Source: Planctomycetota bacterium
GTDB lineage: Bacteria; Planctomycetota; UBA1135; GCA-002686595
DNA: 64,000 nucleotides
Assembly: GCA_002683825.1 (NCBI GenBank)
Contig: NYUD01000057.1
Coordinates: 1-64,000 of the forward strand
Reading direction: 5' to 3'
The notes below the pieces were generated by a model that was not told where the DNA came from, did no database searches, and was given only the letters and a program-made list of their open reading frames with translations. The position numbers and the translations under genes were made by a program. How positions within the stretch are numbered: the stretch's first letter is position 1; each line of letters opens with the position of its first letter. This document shows, piece by piece, positions 42,956 to 51,074 of the stretch.

Positions 42956-43297
42956 ATGGATTACAGCACGGAGTTTGTCGATGGCCTGATTTCGGCTCTG
43001 GGGTTGAAGTCCGTCACGATTCGACCCCGCACGCCTGTGATCGAGGAGGAAACCTCCTATCTCGGCGTCACGGCGATTCGGGGCAGGTCGGTCTACAGCG
43101 CCAAGAATCGACACCTGATAAAGCGTGCTCTCGAGAAATCTCCGCACCCCGAGACGCTTGTCGACCTGGGAAATCAGCTTGAAGTCGTCGCTGAAGAAAC
43201 GCCCTGCCAGGAGGCGGATGAGATCCTGACGGCGGTCCGTGACGCGTCGATGGATGCGCCCGATCGTTGCCTGAAGGAGTTTGCGGCGGGGCATTGA
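42956..43297 (+). CDS. Uncharacterised 113-residue protein in the pterin cluster
   Basis: It starts at ATG 42956 with AGAGGAG eight bases upstream. It is a small, soluble, mixed alpha/beta protein (for example VTIRPRTPVIEEETSYLGVTAIRG, shown only as positions 20-43 of the product) ending in a helical, acidic half with one Cys in EETPCQEADEIL and one in DRCLKEF. I recognise no family. It lies 69 bases after folE and 23 bases before the SDR gene, so it is probably co-transcribed with pterin synthesis. Confidence 0.7.
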   Translation: MDYSTEFVDGLISALGLKSVTIRPRTPVIEEETSYLGVTAIRGRSVYSAKNRHLIKRALEKSPHPETLVDLGNQLEVVAEETPCQEADEILTAVRDASMDAPDRCLKEFAAGH

Positions 43298-43320
43298 CAG
43301 GGGTCGCCCCCCTGCTGGGC

Positions 43321-44046
43321 ATGGGTAGCTCTCTTCGTCTTCGCGTTCTGGTGACCGGGGCCGGGCGTGGGATCGGACGGTCGATCGCGCTTCGTTTCGC
43401 CGCTGAGGGGGCTCACGTGGCCGTGGCGGCTCGCACGCGGTCCGAGGTCGAAAGCGTGGCCCTGGAGGTCGATGGGGCGGGCGGAAAGGGGCTTGCCATC
43501 GAGATGGACGTGGTGGATCTGGCGTCGGTCGAGAGCGGCGTCAACCGGGCCCTCGATGAGATGGACGGCATCTTTGACGTGGTCGTGAACAACGCCGGTG
43601 CTTTTGCCGTGAAGCCCTTCGCAGAGCTCTCGCCGGCGACGTGGTATCGGCTGATGGCCGTGAACCTCAACGGACCGTTCCACGTCACTCTGATGAGCTT
43701 GAAGGGGCTCGAAGGGAGCGAGCGCGCCCACCTGTTCAACGTCTCCTCGATCGCGGGGCGCCAGGCCTACGAGGGCAGTTCGGCCTATTGCACGACCAAG
43801 TTCGGTCTGGTCGGGTTCGGGGAGGTGCTCTCGCTCGAGCTCGAACCCAGGGGCATCCGGGTCTCGACGGTCTTTCCCGGTGCGACCGACACCACCCTCT
43901 TCGACGGTGTGTCCGGGGATTGGGACCGCTCACAGATGAATCAGCCCGAAGACGTGGCGGAAGTGATCTGGAAGGCGTTCGAGGCCCCGCCAGGCGAGAG
44001 CGTCCAAAATGTCGAGGTCCCGCCTCCCGCGGGGGTCTCTCGCTAG
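43321..44046 (+). CDS. Short-chain dehydrogenase/reductase, sepiapterin-reductase candidate
   Basis: 241 residues from ATG 43321. The NAD(P)-binding motif is VTGAGRGIGRS, with AART at the cofactor-specificity strand. VNNAGAFA stabilises the sheet, and the catalytic Ser-Tyr-Lys are in NVSSIAGRQ and SAYCTTKFG. The basic residue after the second strand suggests NADPH. SDR sequence alone does not fix the substrate. Position after PTPS and folE makes sepiapterin or 6-pyruvoyl-tetrahydropterin reduction a reasonable inference. In-frame TTG codons upstream are unlikely starts. Confidence 0.85.
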   Translation: MGSSLRLRVLVTGAGRGIGRSIALRFAAEGAHVAVAARTRSEVESVALEVDGAGGKGLAIEMDVVDLASVESGVNRALDEMDGIFDVVVNNAGAFAVKPFAELSPATWYRLMAVNLNGPFHVTLMSLKGLEGSERAHLFNVSSIAGRQAYEGSSAYCTTKFGLVGFGEVLSLELEPRGIRVSTVFPGATDTTLFDGVSGDWDRSQMNQPEDVAEVIWKAFEAPPGESVQNVEVPPPAGVSR

Positions 44047-44118
44047 CCTGAGAAGGATCGTTCCGGGAGCCTCAGGTCCCCCTATCCCTCCCTGCGAGGC
44101 TCATCCATAATCCCCCGC

Positions 44119-44904
44119 ATGCCCTGGAGTTCACTTTCCATCCAGTTCTGCCTCGAACTCGCCTTCGGCGTCCTTTTCGCCATGGCCTTCGTTCCCAGGG
44201 CCCCGGTCGGCCTGCTCTTCTACCGACTGATGGGGACCTCGGCCCTGGCCCTGGTGCTCTTCGGGGTGGGCGTGCCCCTCGCAACCGGGACCCTCGTCTG
44301 GAGTGACCCGGTCGTCCTCTGCAGCGCGCTGCCCATTCTGGGCTATCCCTTCTTCTCAGGGCCTGTTCGCGGCAGGAGGTGGGCCCTCGCCCTCGGAGCG
44401 GGGCTGGTCGGCAGCGCAGCGGCCGTCGGGCTCATGGTCGGGCGAGCCCACGAGGTCCAGAACGCGCTCGGGACCGCGATCGCGACCCTCTCCGCCCTCG
44501 CCACGGGCGCGGTCGCCGGCAGCGTCGGACTCGCCATGGTTCTCGGCCACTGGTATCTCACCGTCCCGAACCTCCAGGTGCACCACCTGCGAAGGCTCAA
44601 TCGCGTGAGTGTGATCACCATGCTCGCCTCGTTCGTTCTGGTCGGCGTCAGCTGCCTGGTCTTCTCCGAGGCCCTCAACGCGGTCGAGCACCCGCTTTTC
44701 GGCGTGACGGGGCTTTTCTACCTCGGAACTCGCATCGTCGTCGGGCTCTTCTTTCCCCTGGCGTTCGCCTGGATGACCGCCGGGTCCTTGAAGTTCGAGA
44801 ACACGCGCTCGGCGACGGGCATTCTGTACGCCTCGACGGTCCTGGTCCTCATCGGAACGGCGGCCTCCGTCACGCTTCAGGATTCCTACGGCGTTCCGCT
44901 ATGA
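44119..44904 (+). CDS. Polytopic membrane protein, family not recognised
   Basis: 261 residues with about seven or eight transmembrane helices and short loops. A conserved-looking His/Trp motif, MVLGHWYLTVPNL, precedes a basic cytosolic loop (QVHHLRRLNR). Other polar residues within the membrane include a Glu-rich SEALNAVEH. The His cluster could bind a metal or haem, but this is not established. The stop overlaps the downstream zinc-ribbon gene by four bases (ATGA), so the two products probably act together. Confidence 0.7.
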   Translation: MPWSSLSIQFCLELAFGVLFAMAFVPRAPVGLLFYRLMGTSALALVLFGVGVPLATGTLVWSDPVVLCSALPILGYPFFSGPVRGRRWALALGAGLVGSAAAVGLMVGRAHEVQNALGTAIATLSALATGAVAGSVGLAMVLGHWYLTVPNLQVHHLRRLNRVSVITMLASFVLVGVSCLVFSEALNAVEHPLFGVTGLFYLGTRIVVGLFFPLAFAWMTAGSLKFENTRSATGILYASTVLVLIGTAASVTLQDSYGVPL

Positions 44905-45377
44905 AGCCGGTTTCCGTGGAGGTCGAAGTCGACGGCGAACGGGTCCGTTACGTGGCTCTTCGACCCGGGGCGCTGGCCGAGCTCGCAGCGAGCGGCGAGT
45001 TGCACCTGGAACACCTGGGGGAGGCCGGCGGATTGCACGGCTGCCTCGCCTGCGGCCACCCGGAGCTCTTCACACACAAGGACTTCCCGCGAGCGTGGGG
45101 TTTGGCCGTCGTCGTCGTGGCGGCGGTGCTGGCCCCGTTCACGTTCTACCTGAGCCTGGCCGTCGCCGCGGTGATCGACGCGCTCCTCTACCGCTGGGCC
45201 CCCTCAGCGGTCTCGTGCTACGCCTGTCGCGCCAGCCACAGAGGGTTTTGCGAGCAACCGATCCACCCGCGCTTCGACCGTGAGATCGAAGAGCGGCTCC
45301 GTTGGGGGGAGAAGGCCGTCATGGGAAAACCGATGAGGCCCGGCGGGACGGCAGGGGCTCCGGAGCCTGAGCACTGA
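44901..45377 (+). CDS. Two-helix membrane protein with zinc-ribbon-like Cys pairs
   Basis: 158 residues. Residues 1-60 are soluble, ending in HGCLACGHPELF. Residues about 68-100 form a hydrophobic hairpin (GLAVVVVAAVLAPF, FYLSLAVAAVIDALLYRW). A second Cys motif, SCYACRASHRGFCEQ, follows. The two C-x2-C pairs flanking a membrane segment suggest a zinc ribbon interrupted by a membrane hairpin, or redox-active Cys. It is coupled to the upstream polytopic protein. I do not recognise a named family. Confidence 0.65.
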   Translation: MKPVSVEVEVDGERVRYVALRPGALAELAASGELHLEHLGEAGGLHGCLACGHPELFTHKDFPRAWGLAVVVVAAVLAPFTFYLSLAVAAVIDALLYRWAPSAVSCYACRASHRGFCEQPIHPRFDREIEERLRWGEKAVMGKPMRPGGTAGAPEPEH

Positions 45378-45379
45378 TT

Positions 45380-45423
45380 AAAAAAAGAAAGCCCCACGTC
45401 GCGCGCGGGGCTTTCTCGTTCTC
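45380..45423. terminator. Bidirectional intrinsic terminator
   Basis: GAAAGCCCC (45387-45395) pairs with GGGGCTTTC (45407-45415) around an 11-base loop. On the minus strand it is followed by CTTTTTTTAATC, serving the porin gene. On the plus strand TCGTTCTCTT follows, serving the zinc-ribbon gene. Confidence 0.85.
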
Positions 45424-45498
45424 TTGGGGCTGCGACGCGCGCAGCTCAAGGAGCCTTCCCCGTGGCAGCGACGCGCGCTACCGGGGAAGACGACCGTT

Positions 45499-46593
45499 TC
45501 AGCGCGATGCGCCTACGACCACACCAACCTGGAAGATCGAGCCGTCCGGGTTTGCGCCGTCGGCACCGAAGCTGCTCCACTGAGCTTGCCACTTCGCGTT
45601 GTGCTCCGCCTGATACCAGTTGGCGACAAAGGAGAGGATCGTGTTGCCAGCTGCGTTGTCGAGGTCCTCGTAACGAAGGCCGATTTCGACCTTTTCGTTG
45701 ACGAGATAGCTTCCAGTGAAGCCCCAGGGCGTCGAGTCGCCAGAGAAGGCGACAGGGGCAGCCGTGTGCGACCAATCGGAGCCTGTCGCCAGATTGGTGA
45801 CGTTGTCACCGATCATGCCAACTTCGCCACCGAAGCCGATCGGGCCCATGTTGCCATTGACATCGGCAAAGTACGACTGCTCGCCGCCGGTGCTGGAGTC
45901 ATCGAGGACATAGGAAAGGCCCACCGATGCGTTCAGCTGTTCGCCTCCGCCCATGGCGCCTTCCATTGCTGCCATTTCCTCACCCAGGTCCATTTCGACC
46001 CGCACCGCCCAGTTGGCGGAAGCGGATGCGTCTGCACCATTCTGGAAGCTGGCATACCAGGAGATATCCTCCCACGAGCCATGGGCGCCCGCGCCCGCGT
46101 CCCAGTTATCGAACGCGGACCCGAGGGCGGTACGGTCGATCATGAGCTGGTTTTCGGGATCGATCATGTTGGAGTGAAGGACACTCGCTTTGAAATTTCC
46201 CATGGTCGCGGTGAAAGAATCACCGCATGCCCATGTGACGTAGGCATCTTCCAGACCGGCAACGTCCGAACCAGGAGCGTCGCCGTCAATGTCTACGCTG
46301 ATCCGCCAGCTATACTCACCCACCGCGCCCCAGAAGGCGAGGTCGACGTCATCGAGGTCCAGGTGCCCGACGTCCGATGCGGTCGGGTCGCCTGTCGCGA
46401 TTTCGTCGCCTGAGTAAGCGTAGGTGGCACGTATAAGTGCGCTCCAACCGTTGCCGTCTTTCGCCGGCCTCAGGTTGGTCGCAAGGTTGTTGATCTCGCT
46501 ATCGAGCTCCAGCCACTCGTTGTCTCCCGGATCGGCAAACGAAACCGAGCCGGCGAGGGCGGTGGCTAGAGCGGCAGTAACGAACTTCTTCAT
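45499..46593 (-). CDS. OprP-like outer-membrane porin
   Basis: The ATG at 46593 gives 364 residues with a typical signal peptide (MKKFVTAALATALAGSVSFA). The mature part is a 16-strand-type barrel of alternating hydrophobic strands and short Gly/Asp turns, for example WSALIRATYAYSG, FTATMGNFKAS, WAVRVEMDLG and VEIGLRYEDL. FKAS/GNFK at the eyelet and the layout resemble phosphate-selective porins (OprO/OprP), but anion specificity cannot be read. The ribosome-binding GGAGTG lies upstream. A long leader separates it from its promoter. Confidence 0.85.
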   Translation of the reverse strand: MKKFVTAALATALAGSVSFADPGDNEWLELDSEINNLATNLRPAKDGNGWSALIRATYAYSGDEIATGDPTASDVGHLDLDDVDLAFWGAVGEYSWRISVDIDGDAPGSDVAGLEDAYVTWACGDSFTATMGNFKASVLHSNMIDPENQLMIDRTALGSAFDNWDAGAGAHGSWEDISWYASFQNGADASASANWAVRVEMDLGEEMAAMEGAMGGGEQLNASVGLSYVLDDSSTGGEQSYFADVNGNMGPIGFGGEVGMIGDNVTNLATGSDWSHTAAPVAFSGDSTPWGFTGSYLVNEKVEIGLRYEDLDNAAGNTILSFVANWYQAEHNAKWQAQWSSFGADGANPDGSIFQVGVVVGASR

Positions 46594-46736
46594 GAGTTCA
46601 GCACTCCGGAAAAGTACGAGAGACGGTTCCATGTAATGGATGGGGACTCCATTCGGGGCGGCGATGGTAAGGATGCACTTCGCCAAGGGAAGCTCCTCCC
46701 CGTGTCACCCCCGGCCTGCTCGCCTAATTACGGCGG

Positions 46737-46742
46737 ATTATA
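46737..46742 (-). promoter_or_regulatory. -10 element TATAAT of the porin gene
   Basis: A perfect TATAAT on the minus strand lies in an AT-rich island (46720-46800) that contrasts with the GC-rich surroundings. The -35 region is poor (about TAGGTT at 17 bases), so an activator may help. Transcription would begin near 46730, leaving a 5' leader of about 135 bases before the ATG. Confidence 0.5.
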
Positions 46743-46858
46743 AGAACGCGCAATTATGTAACCTATTGGGACAGCTTGTCTTGTTATGAGAATTGCAAAA
46801 AAACGTGACAGGCCCTTCAAACGTGCTTTATGCGGGGCAGATGTCGCCCTGCAAGCAC

Positions 46859-47305
46859 CTAGTCGCCCCGAGCCTCGCCCCCCCCGCGCAGGCGCTTCTT
46901 CTCTGCCCGCCGGCGTTTCTCGGCCAGGCGGCGCTCCCTGGAGCCTCGTGTCGGGCGCGTAGATCGGCGGGTTTTCTTCTCCGCCAGGGCTGCGACGAGG
47001 ATCTTCACGAGGCGGGCGCGGGCCTCGCGTCCGTTGCGATGCTGTTCGCGGTGGCTGGATGCGTGCAGGACGATCTCGCCCGTCCGGGTCAGCCGGCTCT
47101 TCAACCGCTCCATCAAACGGCTGCGATCGGCTTCGCTCAGAACCCGGCTGTCCGCGACGCAAAAGCGCAGCGTCGCGCGGGTAGCGACCTTGTTGACGTT
47201 TTGGCCGCCCGGCCCGCCCGCGTGCGTGAAAGAGAGCGAAAGCTCCTCCTCGGGCAGGATCAGGCCCGGGCGAATCTCCAATCCGCGCCGCTCTTGCGGG
47301 GCCAT
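46859..47305 (-). CDS. arfB: Peptidyl-tRNA hydrolase ArfB (ribosome rescue)
   Basis: ArfB hydrolyses peptidyl-tRNA on ribosomes stalled without a stop codon. The 148-residue protein has the release-factor-like domain with catalytic GGQ in THAGGPGGQNVNKVATRATL. Its strongly basic C-terminal tail (KKTRRSTRPTRGSRERR and onward) inserts into the empty mRNA channel. The length and tail distinguish it from release factors 1 and 2. It follows the DUF971 gene after 12 bases. Confidence 0.95.
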   Translation of the reverse strand: MAPQERRGLEIRPGLILPEEELSLSFTHAGGPGGQNVNKVATRATLRFCVADSRVLSEADRSRLMERLKSRLTRTGEIVLHASSHREQHRNGREARARLVKILVAALAEKKTRRSTRPTRGSRERRLAEKRRRAEKKRLRGGGEARGD

Positions 47306-47317
47306 CGGATGGGGGCC

Positions 47318-47614
47318 TCAGCCCTGTGGATCGTTCTTCCGCAGCATGCGGAAGGGGTAGATTCCGGTTTGATGGCCGTCGGAGAAACGCACCGCGATGG
47401 CGTAGTTGCCCACGAGCTCGACGCCCGCCTGGGTGAGCTCGTTCGGAACCGAGGCGGGATCGTGGCGGCGGACACCGCTCGCCTCATCCACGCACAGAGC
47501 GCACGGGCACAGCCCCCGCAGCTGGGACGAGCTGTAGCGGGTGGTGTGCCCGTCCGCCCATTCGATCTCGATTCTCTGGGGATCCGAGCCTGTAATCGTC
47601 CGCGGAGAGTCCAT
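47318..47614 (-). CDS. DUF971 / GBBH-like N-terminal domain protein
   Basis: 98 residues from ATG 47614. The small beta domain has the family pattern RIEIEWADGHTTRY, LRGLCPCALCVDEASG and ELVGNYAIAVRFSDGHQTGIYPF. The C-P-C-A-L-C motif resembles the Cys cluster that binds zinc in the N-terminal domain of gamma-butyrobetaine hydroxylase. Stand-alone members occur near Fe-S or Mrp-like genes in other bacteria; no such neighbour is seen here. The upstream boundary is set by the tRNA-Phe gene. Confidence 0.85.
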   Translation of the reverse strand: MDSPRTITGSDPQRIEIEWADGHTTRYSSSQLRGLCPCALCVDEASGVRRHDPASVPNELTQAGVELVGNYAIAVRFSDGHQTGIYPFRMLRKNDPQG

Positions 47615-47667
47615 CGGGTCCAGTTGAGTCCTGTAGGGCCGCTCTTTTGCCGCGTTCCCGGCGGGGG

Positions 47668-47743
47668 TGGTGGGCAGAGCCGGACTTGAACCGGCGACCC
47701 CTTGATTTTCAGTCAAGTGCTCTACCAGCTGAGCTACCTGCCC
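47668..47743 (-). tRNA. tRNA-Phe (anticodon GAA)
   Basis: Cloverleaf on the minus strand: acceptor GGGCAGG/TCTGCCC, D arm GCTC/GAGC, anticodon stem CTTGA/TCAAG with loop CTGAAAA, and T arm GCCGG/CCGGC with TTCAAGT. Discriminator A is followed by an encoded CCA (47668-47670). Confidence 0.96.
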
Positions 47744-47810
47744 CCGAACCCGAACGGCACCCGCTCGGGCACCCGAGCGGGCGGCAGTTTGCCCCTCCCC
47801 CGCGCTTGCG

Positions 47811-48764
47811 TCAACCGCCGAGGGGGGCCAGGGCCTCACGTGCCGCCTGGGTGTCCAGGGCGATCTGGGCTTTGAGTTCCTCCAGGTCCGCAAAGCGCTT
47901 TTCTCCCCGTAGACGCCGGACGAATTCCAGTTCCATGCGCTCTCCGTACAGGTCGCCGTCGAAGTCCAACAGGTGCACCTCGATTATGGGGCGGGGCGAG
48001 GGCTCGGGCGTGACGGTCGGCCGAAAGCCGATGTTGCACGCCCCCCCGATGCTCTCCTGGCGTTCCCTTTGGACGAGGCGCGCGCGGCAGGCATAGACCC
48101 CAGGGGGTGGGTGAAGTTCGTGATGCAGGTCGAGGTTTGCGGTCGGAAAGCCCAGCTCGCGGCCCAGGTGGGCACCGTGGACGACCCTGCCGAACACGCA
48201 AACCTCGCGTCCCAACATCGCCCGGGCCGATTCCAGATCGCCCAGCTCGACCGCTTCGCGGATCACCGTCGAGGAAACCGCCCGCCCACGAACCGTGATC
48301 TTCGGGACCACCTCGACCTCGAATCCCCGTTCACGCAGGAGTTCGGCGGTGCCCTCGCGGTCGTGGCCGAACTTGCTGTCGAAGCCCAGAACGAAGTGCC
48401 GGACGCCCAGCGCCTCGACGCAGACTTCACGGACGAAATCCAGCGCGTCCATCGAACGCAGTCCTTCGTCGAAGGCCAGGGCGAGCACGTGCTCCATTCC
48501 GTAGCGCTCGAACAGCTCGAGGCGATGCTCGAGGGTCGTCAGTGTCCTGGGTGCTCGACCGAGCAAGAGGCGCTTGGGATGGCTGCGAAAAGTGATCACC
48601 GTGGCCCGAGCTCCCCGCTCTCGCGCGCGCTGGACGTTGGACTTGAGGATCTCCTGGTGCCCCAGGTGAATGCCGTCGAACATTCCGATCGAGACCACCG
48701 AGCCGCCGCTCTCGGGGTCATGGAGTTGCGCCTTGATGTCCGCGAGCCGGAAGGTCTTGATCAC
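47811..48764 (-). CDS. ribF: Bifunctional riboflavin kinase / FMN adenylyltransferase
   Basis: It makes FMN and then FAD. The N-terminal FAD-synthetase domain (about 1-180) has SIGMFDGIHLGHQEIL, a nucleotidyltransferase H-x-G-H motif, and VSSTVIREAVELGD. The C-terminal flavokinase domain (about 185-317) has VVHGAHLGRELGFPTANL and PPGVYACRA, with IIEVHLLDFDGDLYGE near the end. At 317 residues it is a full-length RibF. It sits 27 bases after def, with tRNA-Phe beyond. Confidence 0.96.
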   Translation of the reverse strand: MIKTFRLADIKAQLHDPESGGSVVSIGMFDGIHLGHQEILKSNVQRARERGARATVITFRSHPKRLLLGRAPRTLTTLEHRLELFERYGMEHVLALAFDEGLRSMDALDFVREVCVEALGVRHFVLGFDSKFGHDREGTAELLRERGFEVEVVPKITVRGRAVSSTVIREAVELGDLESARAMLGREVCVFGRVVHGAHLGRELGFPTANLDLHHELHPPPGVYACRARLVQRERQESIGGACNIGFRPTVTPEPSPRPIIEVHLLDFDGDLYGERMELEFVRRLRGEKRFADLEELKAQIALDTQAAREALAPLGG

Positions 48765-48791
48765 AACGGGCTGATCCGGGTCATCGCTGGG

Positions 48792-49340
48792 TTAGCGCTC
48801 AGCTTTTTCCGCGCTCTTGCGCGTCCGCTTGTAGCGTGCCACGAGATCCTCGAGGGAGGCCTTGTGGCGCAGCTTGTCCGCCGGGGACATACGATCGACC
48901 AGAAGGACGCCGATCAGGTGGTCGTACTCGTGCTGGACGATCCGGCCGGGGAAGCCATCGAAGGTCTCCTCGATCTCCGCGCCCTTTGGCGTGAAGGCCT
49001 TCACCCGGCAGACTTCGTGCCGCTCGACCTCGGCAAAGATCTCGGGGAAAGAGAGACAGCCCTCCTCGAAGAGGGTCAGGGGGCCGCTGCGTTCGAGCAG
49101 TTCGGGGTTGACCAGGACGAGTTCGTCCTGGGGCTCTCCGGTGGGATTCAGGACCAGAATGCGCTTTCTGAGGCCCACCTGGGGGCCGGCCAGCCCGACC
49201 CCCTTGCTTCGGTACATGCAGCGGAGCATGGCCGCACAGATCGCCTCGAGCCCCTCGTCGAAGGACTCGACGGCTTCAGCGGGCCGGCGCAGGGTGGGGG
49301 AGGGGTAGAGGGTGAGGTCGAATTCAAGCTCGGTGGACAT
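48792..49340 (-). CDS. def: Peptide deformylase
   Basis: It removes the formyl group from nascent chains. The ATG at 49340 gives 182 residues. The three conserved motifs are present: GVGLAGPQVGL (motif 1, with Gly in place of the common second Ala of G-x-G-L-A-A-P-Q), EGCLSFP (motif 2, Cys metal ligand) and QHEYDHLIG (motif 3, H-E-x2-D-H). The C-terminal helix is Lys/Arg-rich. Pairing with ribF rather than fmt is less common. It is divergent from the TPR gene. Confidence 0.95.
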   Translation of the reverse strand: MSTELEFDLTLYPSPTLRRPAEAVESFDEGLEAICAAMLRCMYRSKGVGLAGPQVGLRKRILVLNPTGEPQDELVLVNPELLERSGPLTLFEEGCLSFPEIFAEVERHEVCRVKAFTPKGAEIEETFDGFPGRIVQHEYDHLIGVLLVDRMSPADKLRHKASLEDLVARYKRTRKSAEKAER

Positions 49341-49381
49341 GCCGCGTCGAACCTTACCATCTCGAGGGGGGTGAGGCTGCG

Positions 49382-50803
49382 TTGACGGTTTCGGGGACCC
49401 CCGATAAGCTTTTCCGCCCTCGTTTTCGGATTGCACCCTCCCGGCCCCTCCGACCGGCACGCGCCCGCTTGGATTTCTCCAAACACATCCAGAAAGCCGA
49501 AGAGGCTCTGAAGCGACGAAACTACGACTTCGCCGTCGAGCTCTTCCGCCAGTTGATCGATCTGGACCCCGACCAGGGGGATGCTCGGTCTGGGCTGCGT
49601 CGGGCGCTTCATGGGCGTCACCTGCAGAAAAAGGGTGGCAAGTTCTTGCGCGCCGTGTCCGGTGCGCTGCCGCTCACCAAGGCGCGGGCTTTCTTCAAGC
49701 TGGGCAAGCACGCCGCCTGCGCGCGCGCCCTCGAGGATTACCTCGCCACCAATCCCGTCGACGAGGAAGCCAACCTGATGCTGGGCATGTCACTCGAGGA
49801 GGGGGGACATTATCGCTCAGCCAGGGCGGTGTATGAGTTTGCCGCCGAGATTGCGCCCAAGAACTGCGAGGCGCTGAAACGAGCCGGTTCGATGCTGAAT
49901 CGCACCGGCGATCACGACCGCGCGCTCGAGTACTACGAGCGAGCGTTGCAGGCCGACCCCCGCGATCAAGAGGCTCTCAAGGCGCGCAAGAACCTGGCTG
50001 CGGAAACCGCGCTGACGCGCACGGGCGCGGCGGGGGCGGAGCACAGTCGCGACCTGATCAAGGACAAGGAAGAAGCCCGCATCCTCGAGCGCAGCCAGAA
50101 ACTGTACGTGTCAGAGGAAGATCTCGAGAAGGATCTGGAAAGACTCGAGGCGCGCCACGCCGAAAATCCCAGCGACCCGGATCTCTTGCTCGAGATCTCC
50201 GAGATCCACGAGCGATTGAAGGATCCTGCCGCCGCACTCGAATACGCGCAGCGCGCACTCTCATACCGCAAGGATTCGGCCGAGCTCGTCGCCAAGGTCG
50301 GCGACCTCGAGTCGAAGTGCATCCGCAAGAAACTTGTGCACGCGGACAAAGAGGGGCGTGTGGATGACGCCAACAAGCACGAGGAAGAACTCGTTCAACA
50401 CGAGGTGGCCGACTATCGCAGGCGCGTCGATGCCCGCCCGGGAGATTCGGTCCTGCGCCTTGCGCTGTCGAAGAAGCTGATTCGTGCCGGGGCGATCGAT
50501 GAGGCGCTGGCTGAACTACAGCGCTGCTCGGGTGAGGCGCGAGTTCGCAACGAGGCGCTCTTCTTCCTCGGGCAGTGCTTTCACAAGAAGGGCATTCTCG
50601 ACCTGGCCCACAAGGAATACGAGAGCGCCCTCCAGGTCGCCGAAGAGAAGAGCGAGCGTGCCAAGGAAATCCTTTACAGTCTGGGAACCATCGCCGAGGC
50701 GCAAGGCAACTCCGAAGGAGCGCGGTCCTTTTACATACGCATTTACGAAATCGATATCGGTTATCGAGATGTAGCCGAGAAGATGGGTACACTCTCCAGC
50801 TAA
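49382..50803 (+). CDS. TPR-repeat scaffold protein
   Basis: 473 residues from TTG 49382 (TTG 49469 is an alternative). No signal peptide or membrane segment, so probably cytosolic. TPR units are recognisable throughout, for example KAEEALKRRNYDFAVELFRQ, HYRSARAVYEFAAEIAPKN and HDRALEYYERALQADPRDQ. A charged coiled-coil stretch (about 235-260) separates the N- and C-terminal repeat blocks. The last repeats (ILDLAHKEYESALQVAEEKS) end 14 bases before rpsT. The partner is unknown. Confidence 0.8.
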   Translation: MTVSGTPDKLFRPRFRIAPSRPLRPARARLDFSKHIQKAEEALKRRNYDFAVELFRQLIDLDPDQGDARSGLRRALHGRHLQKKGGKFLRAVSGALPLTKARAFFKLGKHAACARALEDYLATNPVDEEANLMLGMSLEEGGHYRSARAVYEFAAEIAPKNCEALKRAGSMLNRTGDHDRALEYYERALQADPRDQEALKARKNLAAETALTRTGAAGAEHSRDLIKDKEEARILERSQKLYVSEEDLEKDLERLEARHAENPSDPDLLLEISEIHERLKDPAAALEYAQRALSYRKDSAELVAKVGDLESKCIRKKLVHADKEGRVDDANKHEEELVQHEVADYRRRVDARPGDSVLRLALSKKLIRAGAIDEALAELQRCSGEARVRNEALFFLGQCFHKKGILDLAHKEYESALQVAEEKSERAKEILYSLGTIAEAQGNSEGARSFYIRIYEIDIGYRDVAEKMGTLSS

Positions 50804-50817
50804 CCGCAAACCAAACC

Positions 50818-51069
50818 ATGCCGAATACCAAGCAAGCCAAGAAGCGCGTCCGCCAGGATGAAATCCAGCGTCTGCGCAACAAGACCATCAAGAGCCGCAT
50901 GCGCACGGCGGTCAAGCACGTTCTTCAGGCGGACGACTCCGCCAAAGCTGCGGAAGCCCTGCCCGAAGCGATGAAGCGGATCGACAAGGCCGCCAAGACC
51001 AACGTCATCCACGACAATGCGGCGGCACGCCACAAGAGCCGTGTTTCGCGCGCGGCCGGTTCGAAGTAG
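50818..51069 (+). CDS. rpsT: 30S ribosomal protein S20
   Basis: 83 residues of the three-helix S20 fold: MPNTKQAKKRVRQDE, LRNKTIKSRMRTAVKHVLQ and the C-terminal HDNAAARHKSRVSRA are all diagnostic. It binds 16S rRNA early in 30S assembly. It lies 14 bases after the TPR gene and five bases before the convergent membrane-protein stop. Confidence 0.97.
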   Translation: MPNTKQAKKRVRQDEIQRLRNKTIKSRMRTAVKHVLQADDSAKAAEALPEAMKRIDKAAKTNVIHDNAAARHKSRVSRAAGSK

Positions 51070-51074
51070 TTCGC

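Noticed and set aside
45424..46413. Plus-strand 329-codon frame across the porin gene
   Set aside because: Antisense of the porin, no ribosome-binding site, and the porin has a signal peptide and barrel pattern.
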